The translations under genes and the position numbers were made by a program. 5,518 bases of DNA, from the NCBI GenBank assembly GCA_014803815.1, contig JAAVAY010000007.1, positions 1 through 5,518 on the forward strand, given 5' to 3'. Positions 1-4,236 of the stretch are shown here, one piece after another; the stretch's first letter is position 1; every line of letters starts with the position of its first letter. Source of the stretch: Allobaculum sp. GTDB taxonomy: Bacteria > Bacillota_I > Bacilli_A > Erysipelotrichales > Erysipelotrichaceae. The notes under the pieces are model-generated. The model worked only from the letters and a program-made list of their open reading frames with translations. It was not told the origin of the DNA and did not search any database.

Positions 1-1
1 C

Positions 2-76
2 GTCGTCACAGGGATTGGCGTGCTCCTTGGCTTGTATGTCAATGTGCGCTATGACAAGATGATCCAAAAAGTTTAA
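2..76 (+). CDS. C-terminal end of an unidentified membrane protein (partial)
   Basis: An open frame enters from the left edge and ends at TAA (74-76), giving 24 residues. The first part (VVTGIGVLLGLYVNV) is hydrophobic and glycine-rich, like the last membrane helix of a transporter or permease. It is followed by a short charged tail (RYDKMIQKV), which would be cytoplasmic under the positive-inside rule. The fragment is too short to name a family. The IS200/IS605 remnant starts within about 20 bases of its stop codon, so the natural 3' flank and terminator have probably been replaced. It could also be a chance open frame, but a hydrophobic helix plus basic tail argues for a real C-terminus. 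Confidence 0.5.
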   Translation, partial: VVTGIGVLLGLYVNVRYDKMIQKV

Positions 77-94
77 CCATATGCAGGAAGAAGT

Positions 95-113
95 CCCCAC
101 TTCTAAAGTGGGG
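95..113 (+). repeat. Left-side hairpin of the IS200/IS605 remnant
   Basis: CCCCACTT (95-102), loop CTA, AAGTGGGG (106-113) form a perfect 8-bp stem. The flanks GGAAG (86-90) and GATG (114-117) resemble those of the right-end hairpin (GGAAG at 481-485, GGATG at 509-513), so the two are related direct copies rather than a terminal inverted repeat. It may be the left-end transposase recognition hairpin, or the right-end hairpin of an earlier, otherwise lost copy. A second imperfect stem (124-130 with 144-150, one G-T wobble) follows. The hairpin could also end transcription of the upstream gene, but no T-run follows it. Confidence 0.55.
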
Positions 114-150
114 GATGAATTCCGTCGTACACAAAAGGACACAGTACGGC

Positions 151-385
151 TGGGGAATGTTTGTAACATTCTTGAGATATAAGCTCGATGAACAAGGCAA
201 AAAGCTTGTTAAAGTGGATAATTGCCAGTAGTCAAATTTGTAATGTTTGTGGTTACAAAAATCCTGAAACGAAAAATCCTAGTATCAAGGAGTAGGATTT
301 TCCTAAGTGCGGTACGCACCATAACAGAGATGTAAACGCTGCGATCAATATCCAAAACGAAGGTATGTGGTTAGTAAAGGCATAG
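151..385 (+). pseudogene. tnpB: tnpB fragment (RNA-guided nuclease of IS200/IS605), frameshifted
   Basis: Only the C-terminal part remains. Frame 151-222 reads WGMFVTFLRYKLDEQGKKLV then KVDN, typical of the segment before the TnpB zinc finger. The frame then changes at about 220-227, and from 224 the continuation reads SSQICNVCGYKNPETK. An in-frame TAG (293-295) stands where the family usually has Trp before CPKCG. The next residue pair is Phe-Pro, so one of the four zinc-ligand cysteines is also lost (FPKCG). The end NRDVNAAINIQNEG keeps the last RuvC aspartate region and stops at TAG (383-385). The N-terminus, the first two RuvC carboxylates and the start codon are absent. With a frameshift, a nonsense codon and a lost ligand, this is a dead gene. 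The 115-150 stretch is open in the same frame but does not look like TnpB. Confidence 0.85.
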
Positions 386-517
386 CCACTCCATAGAACC
401 GTGGGGCACACGGGGATAGCTCGCTTATGCTGTAGTCAATGGACTACTCGAACGAGAACCGACTGTTCGCTTGTGCGAAAGGAAGCCCCCGCCTCTTTAG
501 GCGGGGGAGGATGTCAC
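386..517 (+). ncRNA. omegaRNA (reRNA)-like 3' region of tnpB
   Basis: This is the stretch between the tnpB stop and the right end, from which TnpB guide RNAs are made. It keeps strong local structure: CCGTG/CACGG (399-403 with 409-413), GTAGTC-AATG-GACTAC (432-447, perfect 6-bp stem), CTCG/CGAG (447-456, a competing stem), TTCGC-TTGT-GCGAA (466-479, perfect 5-bp stem) and the final 9-bp stem (486-507). The wording around 399-420 (ACCGTGGGGCACACGGGGAT) matches what I recall downstream of many Firmicute tnpB genes. In this family the guide is the host sequence just past the right end, here from 518. Perfect stems next to a ruined protein gene suggest recent decay or retained function. Transcription is not shown; no promoter is evident close by. 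Confidence 0.6.
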
Positions 518-992
518 TTTGATCATAATGAGAAGATGTAAAATCCCTCCCATATTGGGAGGATATCATCCTTGGCCCATAATAAATTCCACGTTTGATC
601 AACGAATAGCCTGGCCAAAAATCGTTTTGTATTTCTATATTGATCAAAATGGGAACGGGATCTTTGAAATCAGGAATATAGGCCCGAAAGCGAATATCAT
701 GAAAGACAGTTCCTTCATAAAGAGAGGAATCTTCTGTGAATTCACTTTTAATCATGGATCCTTCCTGATCGGGAAAAGCAGGAGTGTTTGAAATATGTGG
801 AGTTCCTTCAATGTATTTTTGAGCAATTTCTTCGATATCTATATCTTTATAGGCAGGAATACACGCCTTTAGAATAAAAGCTAAAATAATCTTTTGAGCC
901 AAAAGACGTTTACAAGAGGCATCATAATTCGATTTCTGATCTGTAATCGTGAGCGCTTGAGATAAAGTGGTTTCTTCCTTAGGCATTCGCAT
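444..992 (-). pseudogene. PD-(D/E)XK nuclease / Rpn-like putative transposase, 3'-truncated by the IS element
   Basis: The N-terminal half of a PD-(D/E)XK-type protein is recognisable. With residues counted from the TTG at 1034, the Asp of VFHDIRFRAY (D113) and the E-x-Q of INIEIQND (E134, Q136) match the metal-binding core. It is followed by IKRGIYYGPRMISSQYG and SSHYDQ, which are family hallmarks. After SHYDQ the family usually continues with a conserved hydrophobic stretch. Here it switches at 518/517 into the inverted right end of the IS element, adds about 25 unrelated residues and stops at TAG (446-444). I prefer the ATG at 992 or 986 over the upstream TTG, because AAAGGA lies 8 nt before the ATG at 986. 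Intact relatives are roughly 280-320 aa, so the C-terminal part is lost. Such proteins are multicopy and of debated role in recombination or transposition. Confidence 0.7.
486..507 (+). repeat. Right-end hairpin of the IS200/IS605 element
   Basis: CCCCCGCCT (486-494), loop CTTT, AGGCGGGGG (499-507) form a perfect 9-bp stem, followed by AGGATGTCAC at the proposed element end. This is the classic right-end structure of tnpB-bearing IS200/IS605 elements. It doubles as the 3' stem of the omegaRNA scaffold. Confidence 0.8.
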
Positions 993-1140
993 CTTCCTTT
1001 CTTTTGAAGGACTAGATACTTTGTTATAAGTCAAAACTACAAAGAAAAAGGATAGACTAAGGAAAAATAAATCAATGGCTTTAACTGCATTAGACGTTCT
1101 TTAAATCTCTTTTCGCCAGCCAATACTAAGGGACAGGTGA
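993..1140. other. Spacer between PD-(D/E)XK remnant and dehydrogenase
   Basis: These 148 bases carry no recognisable gene, hairpin or terminator for the dehydrogenase. The only signal is the AAAGGA ribosome binding site for the PD-(D/E)XK remnant (reverse strand, 1000-995). A nine-codon + ORF (1074-1103, MALTALDVL) has a distant AAGGA and is not supported. Confidence 0.5.
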
Positions 1141-2190
1141 TTAAAAGGTATCGCTCAATTCTCCTTTGACAATGACTTTTAGAGATTCCGTGCCCATTTG
1201 AGAACGGATGGCCTCTTCAAGTTGATCTAAGGGATACATATGGGTAATAAGCGGTTCAATTTGAATACGACCCGCATTGATTAAGTTAACAGCTCGTTGG
1301 TGAGTATCGGGATTGATCATGCTACCTGTAATGTGAAGTTCTTTTTTGTAGACATCAAATAAAGGAAGCTCTACGGTTGCTTCTGGGGCTGGTACGCCAA
1401 AGAGGACAATTTGTCCACTAAAGCCAGCCATATCAAAAGCTTGACGAATGGTCGCTGGTTTGCCGATACATTCAATGACCACATCCGCTTTCTTACGACC
1501 ACTGACTTTTTCTAGAGCCTCTTCAATGCTTTCACTTAGCGGATCCACTACTCCATCCACTCCCACTTGTAAAGCAATCTCTCGACGTTTAGCCACTGGT
1601 TCAGAAACTACTACACTGCTTGCACCCGACAGCTTGGCTACTTGAGCCATTAAAAGGCCGATGGCGCCTCCTCCAATAATTAAAACGCTTTGACCAGGAT
1701 GAATATTAGCCAAATCAATTCCATGCAACACACAGGCTAGAGGCTCGGCCATAGCCGCCCATTCAAACGGAACATCGTCTTTGATTTTAAAGCATTGGGT
1801 TGCTGGAACAATGGAGTATTCTGCAAATCCACCATTGCGCGTCACGCCTATGGCTTTAAGATTTTCACAGTTTTGTTTTTTGCCCATACGACATGCATCG
1901 CATTCGTTGCAATAGATGTTGGGATCAATGCACACATGATCGCCGACTTTCACGTTTTTAACATCACTGCCAATCGCTTCGACAATCCCAGCATACTCAT
2001 GGCCTAAAACTACAGGTGGAATAACTTCTGCCGATCCTTTTTCACCTAACATGATGTGTACATCGGTTCCACAAACACCACAGGCTTTGTTTTTGATCAA
2101 GACATCATCTTTGCCTAAACCTGGGTTTTCCAATTCCCGTACTTCAAATTTTGGGGAAGATTGGGCTCCTAAAAAATACGTTCCCTTCAT
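1141..2190 (-). CDS. Zinc-dependent NAD(P)-linked dehydrogenase, sorbitol/polyol type
   Basis: This is a full-length medium-chain dehydrogenase/reductase of 349 aa. It oxidises a secondary alcohol, probably a polyol, to a ketone in the cytoplasm. The GroES-like N-terminal domain carries the catalytic zinc ligands C40 (in CGVCGTDVH), H64-E65 (GHE) and E149 (AEPLAC). Structural zinc ligands are C94, C97, C100 and C108 (C-x2-C-x2-C-x7-C). The Rossmann fold has GGGAIG at 173-178, and an acidic residue (E197) at the end of the second strand favours NAD over NADP. The open frame extends upstream to a TTG at 2394, but the extension crosses the divergent gene's start and reads like translated pyrimidine tract. 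MKGTYF at 2190 gives normal family length and is preceded by a weak SD (GAGTGA). Sorbitol, threonine and butanediol dehydrogenases share these motifs, and no neighbouring sugar genes fix the substrate. Confidence 0.88.
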   Translation of the reverse strand: MKGTYFLGAQSSPKFEVRELENPGLGKDDVLIKNKACGVCGTDVHIMLGEKGSAEVIPPVVLGHEYAGIVEAIGSDVKNVKVGDHVCIDPNIYCNECDACRMGKKQNCENLKAIGVTRNGGFAEYSIVPATQCFKIKDDVPFEWAAMAEPLACVLHGIDLANIHPGQSVLIIGGGAIGLLMAQVAKLSGASSVVVSEPVAKRREIALQVGVDGVVDPLSESIEEALEKVSGRKKADVVIECIGKPATIRQAFDMAGFSGQIVLFGVPAPEATVELPLFDVYKKELHITGSMINPDTHQRAVNLINAGRIQIEPLITHMYPLDQLEEAIRSQMGTESLKVIVKGELSDTF

Positions 2191-2236
2191 TTTTTTCACT
2201 CTTTTCTTTTTAATCAAACTTTGTTGAATCACTTTC

Positions 2237-2265
2237 ATTATGAACCAATTAGAAAACAAAGAGAA
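2237..2265 (-). promoter_or_regulatory. Candidate promoter of the dehydrogenase gene
   Basis: On the reverse strand CATAAT (2242-2237) is a 5/6 match to the -10 consensus. With a 17-bp spacer the -35 would be TTCTCT (2265-2260), a poor match. It lies about 47 bases before the dehydrogenase ATG in the divergent spacer. The spacer (2191-2373) is otherwise strikingly purine-rich on +, and I see no clear operator. Confidence 0.25.
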
Positions 2266-2331
2266 CGAACACAAGAAAATTCGAAAGGGAAGAAAAAGAG
2301 CGCCTAAAAGTAGCAAAAAGAAATTTAGGAC

Positions 2332-2337
2332 TATGAT
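2332..2337 (+). promoter_or_regulatory. Candidate -10 box for the DUF1643-type gene
   Basis: TATGAT (2332-2337) is a 5/6 match to TATAAT and sits 36 bases before the ATG at 2374. The only nearby -35-like hexamer (TAGCAA, 2311-2316) is weak and 15 bp away, so this is tentative. Confidence 0.2.
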
Positions 2338-2373
2338 GCATAAAGAAGAAACATTCTTGAGAAAGGAAATCAC

Positions 2374-2892
2374 ATGGAAAATTGGCTCTATCAAACGAGT
2401 GCGGATGATCAGGCGCGCTATGTGTTAGGAACAAAGGGAGAAAATCCCCTTATCGTGATGAGTATCAATCCTTCAATTGGCTCTCCGACTACAACCACCC
2501 CTACCTTAGGAACAATTCGTCATATCGCTCAGGCGTATGGATACGATTCGTGGATCGTTCTTTGTCTCTATCCTCAACGGGCTACTCATCTGGATGAACT
2601 CGATCACATCGCCAATTCCGCTTGGATTGAGGAAAACAACAAAGTCATCGCGGAAGTCTTGTCTAAATACCCCAACCATAAAATTTGGGCCGCTTGGGGA
2701 ACCCATTATTTCGATCGGTATTTTTTCGTCCAATGTTTGAGTGACATCTTGAAAATCGCGGATCAATATGGTGAAACGTGGATGCATTATGGACCTTTAG
2801 ATGAAGATGGTGCTCCTCGGTATTGCTTGTATTTGGAAGATGACGAAGGCTTCTTTGACTACGATGTAAAAGCCTTCTTAGCTAACTCCTAA
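2374..2892 (+). CDS. DUF1643 family protein
   Basis: The 172-aa product matches the layout of DUF1643 proteins, a small soluble family of unknown function. It has RYVLG near the N-terminus (R15-Y16), then a hydrophobic strand running into NPLIVMSINPS (24-34), PTLGTIRHIAQAYGYDSW (43-60), the LYPQRAT stretch (65-71) and WAAWG (105-109). Relatives typically read MLNPSTAD, then DPTIRR, then NLFAYRAT, then AAWG. No signal peptide or membrane helix is seen. The start is well supported: AAAGGA (2362-2367) lies 6 nt before the ATG. The C-terminal motif that I recall as P-x-H-P-L-Y is here PRYCLY, a mild divergence. It is divergent from the dehydrogenase and followed by a terminator, so it is probably monocistronic. 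Family members often occur beside mobile or defence genes, but the function is unknown and none is assigned here. Confidence 0.75.
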   Translation: MENWLYQTSADDQARYVLGTKGENPLIVMSINPSIGSPTTTTPTLGTIRHIAQAYGYDSWIVLCLYPQRATHLDELDHIANSAWIEENNKVIAEVLSKYPNHKIWAAWGTHYFDRYFFVQCLSDILKIADQYGETWMHYGPLDEDGAPRYCLYLEDDEGFFDYDVKAFLANS

Positions 2893-2901
2893 ATTTCATA
2901 A

Positions 2902-2947
2902 AAAACTAGGCTGAAATTCTCACTTTCTGAGTTATAAGCCTAGTTTT
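2902..2947. terminator. Bidirectional intrinsic terminator
   Basis: AAAACTAGGCT (2902-2912) pairs with AGCCTAGTTTT (2937-2947), a perfect 11-bp stem. An inner stem CTCA/TGAG (2919-2922 with 2928-2931) stacks in the loop. On + it begins 10 bases after the DUF1643 gene's stop and has a T-run in its 3' arm. On - the 3' arm also ends in T residues (complement of 2901-2905). It can therefore stop the + gene and back up the terminator of the convergent SemiSWEET gene. Confidence 0.8.
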
Positions 2948-2958
2948 CTATTGTTTAT

Positions 2959-2991
2959 AAAAAAAGATCTTCGTTTTTAAGTGAAGATCTT
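2959..2991 (-). terminator. Intrinsic terminator of the SemiSWEET gene
   Basis: On the reverse strand AAGATCTTC (2991-2983) and GAAGATCTT (2972-2964) form a perfect 9-bp stem with a 10-nt loop. It runs directly into seven T residues (complement of A2959-A2965). It starts 14 bases after the SemiSWEET stop codon, a textbook position. Confidence 0.85.
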
Positions 2992-3004
2992 GAAGAGAGC
3001 AAGT

Positions 3005-3268
3005 TTAGAAAGCCACACACGTTACAGCGGTGATGGCTGCAAGAATGATACCAGGCACGTTTGCCCAAATTAAAGGCCATGATTTTGGTTTGGAGTAAAA
3101 GCCATAAATCGTCCAGAAAATGCAGTTGATGCAGGCGACAAAGGGTTGTAAAAAGGCTCCTTTGTGACCAGTTAAGTTTTGTTGAATTTGAGCGATGTAG
3201 GATACATACATCAAAATTGAACATACTGTTGCGATTTTACCAATAATACTAACCGTTTTTTGATCCAT
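3005..3268 (-). CDS. SemiSWEET-type sugar transporter (MtN3/PQ-loop family)
   Basis: The 87-aa protein has three predicted membrane helices (about residues 7-27, 41-58 and 66-86). This is one triple-helix unit of the SWEET fold; such proteins dimerise in the membrane and passively carry small sugars. Family marks are MYVSYIAQIQ (20-29), GHKG (34-37), INCIFWTIYGFYSKPK (47-62) and WANVPGII (68-75). N70 is likely the sugar-binding Asn of the third helix, and W52 and Y55 belong to the conserved W-x-x-Y-G. The family's PQ motif (usually Y-I-P-Q-I) reads Y-I-A-Q-I here, so the hinge proline is missing at residue 26. The ATG at 3268 follows AGG with a 7-nt gap. It has its own candidate promoter and a strong terminator, so it appears monocistronic. 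Substrate is unknown. Confidence 0.85.
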   Translation of the reverse strand: MDQKTVSIIGKIATVCSILMYVSYIAQIQQNLTGHKGAFLQPFVACINCIFWTIYGFYSKPKSWPLIWANVPGIILAAITAVTCVAF

Positions 3269-3280
3269 AAATTTACCTAA

Positions 3281-3330
3281 TTCCCTTAATATAGGGCCAT
3301 TCTTTAATTATACAGTACACCTTAAGGGAA
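3281..3330. repeat. Inverted repeat flanking the SemiSWEET -10 box, possible operator
   Basis: TTCCCTTAA (3281-3289) and TTAAGGGAA (3322-3330) are perfect 9-bp inverted arms 32 bp apart. One arm lies upstream of the TATAAT and the other in the expected 5' leader. The upstream arm overlaps an 8-bp palindrome CCTTAAGG (3320-3327). Because transcription would start between the arms, the repeat cannot fold as an RNA hairpin in this transcript. A DNA-binding regulator contacting both arms is the more natural reading. No regulator gene is adjacent. Confidence 0.4.
3307..3312 (-). promoter_or_regulatory. -10 box of the SemiSWEET gene
   Basis: On the reverse strand TATAAT (3312-3307) is a perfect consensus -10, 38 bases before the ATG at 3268. 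No good -35 lies 16-18 bases upstream (best TCATTT or CTCATT), so the promoter may be weak or activator-dependent. It sits inside an inverted repeat (3281-3330). Confidence 0.5.
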
Positions 3331-3396
3331 ATGAGCCATTTTCGAATGCTCAAAAACCCTCTTGAAAACCAAGAAAATCACACAATTGGAGGAGGT

Positions 3397-4236
3397 TTAA
3401 AGAATTGAAGTCACTTTGGAACCTTTAGCCCTTAGAGAAATCGATACTTCTTGAGAAGAAAAAGGGGAAAGAGAGCCGATTTGAATGGGGGTCCATTGAA
3501 AAGCAGCTTCTATATGGATGGTCGAAAGATTAATTTCACATGCTTTAAAGCGATCTTTCAAAGCTTGCAGAGCCAACTCAGGACAATTGGCTTCTTCGGA
3601 AAGATGGGCGAGGATGATGTGCTTGGTACGAGAAGTTACAAAATGCGATAACAAGCGTGCCGCATCTTGATTGCATAAATGGCCAGTATCGGAGGCGATG
3701 CGAGCCTTTAACCAAAAAGGCCGATTGGTTTGATTCAACATTTCGAGATCGTGATTGCTTTCAAAGATATAGTAGTCCGCATCGCGCAATAAAGGAAACA
3801 CATCCGCAGGCAAATAGCCCGTATCGGTAATGTAGACGAGCTTTTCTTCTTGATGGCTGATGACAAACCCCATACTTGGACCTGAATCATGAGAGGTAGG
3901 AATGGTTAAAACTTTGAGATCGCCAATTTGTAAAGTTTGGGGACAGCTTACTGGATGAAAATCCAAGATCACAGGTTGATTTTTGATTTTGGGTATCGGT
4001 AAGGAACAACAAGCGTAAATGGGAACCTTAGAAAACATCGCTAATTGGCGAATGTGATCACTGTGGGAGTGCGTGATCAAAACGGCATCCAATTGCTCAG
4101 GGCTAGTATCACACTTTAAAAGTGTGGATTGTAAATAGCGCTTGGTTCCCCCACAATCAATGAGGATCTTCGTGGATCCACTTTGGATCAAACAGGCATT
4201 GCCCTTGGATCCCGAACATAAAAGATTAACCTGCAT
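3397..4236 (-). CDS. walJ: WalJ (YycJ/VicX)-family metallo-beta-lactamase-fold hydrolase
   Basis: The 279-aa cytoplasmic protein has the YycJ/WalJ signature. It starts with a strand and SGSKGNA (8-14), followed by ILIDCG (24-29). The metal-binding HSHSDH is at 56-61, with further ligands H116 (TSHDSG), D138 (YITDTGY) and H211 (LAHLSEEAN). The family stretch ESNHDLEML is at 159-167. Members are predicted exonuclease-like MBL enzymes, linked to the WalRK cell-wall system by gene order in Bacillus and to coordination of cell division with replication; the biochemical substrate is not settled. Here no walRK genes are visible downstream, and the gene is coupled to dnaB instead: its ATG lies inside dnaB's last codons (11-bp overlap), with GGAG 10 nt upstream within dnaB. 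About 15-20 residues at the C-terminus exceed the usual ~260-265 aa. No strong terminator follows. Confidence 0.88.
   Translation of the reverse strand: MQVNLLCSGSKGNACLIQSGSTKILIDCGGTKRYLQSTLLKCDTSPEQLDAVLITHSHSDHIRQLAMFSKVPIYACCSLPIPKIKNQPVILDFHPVSCPQTLQIGDLKVLTIPTSHDSGPSMGFVISHQEEKLVYITDTGYLPADVFPLLRDADYYIFESNHDLEMLNQTNRPFWLKARIASDTGHLCNQDAARLLSHFVTSRTKHIILAHLSEEANCPELALQALKDRFKACEINLSTIHIEAAFQWTPIQIGSLSPFSSQEVSISLRAKGSKVTSIL

Larger units (their letters stand above)
77..517 (+). mobile_element. Decayed IS200/IS605-group element (tnpB-only type), internally deleted
   Basis: The segment holds, in order, a perfect 8-bp hairpin (95-113), the broken 3' part of a tnpB gene (about 151-385), the structured non-coding stretch that normally follows tnpB (386-485), and a 9-bp GC-rich hairpin (486-507) followed by GGATGTCAC. 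Hairpins near both ends and no terminal inverted repeats are typical of elements moved by single-strand Y1 transposases. There is no tnpA, and about two thirds of tnpB is missing, so the element can neither move itself nor make active TnpB. The right boundary at 517/518 is supported independently, because the reverse-strand PD-(D/E)XK reading frame loses its family sequence exactly there. The left boundary is uncertain. It could lie right after the TTTAA at 72-76, which overlaps the stop codon of the upstream gene. Confidence 0.75.

Noticed and set aside
399..507. Repeated stems taken as a CRISPR array or riboswitch.
   Set aside because: There are no equal-length repeats with unique spacers, and the position right after tnpB fits the omegaRNA/right-end region of IS200/IS605 elements much better.
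519..791. 90-aa + ORF opposite the PD-(D/E)XK remnant.
   Set aside because: Antisense shadow of a recognisable coding frame, with no ribosome binding site or family resemblance.
1074..1103. Nine-codon + ORF MALTALDVL as a leader peptide.
   Set aside because: AAGGA lies 11 bases away, there is no downstream + gene for it to control, and no attenuator structure follows.
2191..2394. N-terminal extension of the dehydrogenase frame with a membrane-like segment, from a TTG at 2394.
   Set aside because: It crosses the well-supported start of the divergent DUF1643 gene, has no ribosome binding site, and its Phe/Leu/Ser content is what any pyrimidine-rich tract encodes. The family starts at MKGTYF.
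2240..2428. Basic + strand ORF of 62 aa (lysine/arginine-rich).
   Set aside because: No ribosome binding site, overlaps the DUF1643 start, and its composition is explained by the purine-rich spacer.
3360..3374. Small hairpin TCTTG/CAAGA as terminator of walJ.
   Set aside because: The stem is only 5 bp and A/T-rich, and the T-run is separated from it by AGGG on the reverse strand. Too weak to call.
3388..3398. Strong Shine-Dalgarno-like GGAGGAGG on +.
   Set aside because: The only start after it is a TTG followed by a stop after six further codons. It lies at the 3' edge of walJ on the other strand and leads to no gene.
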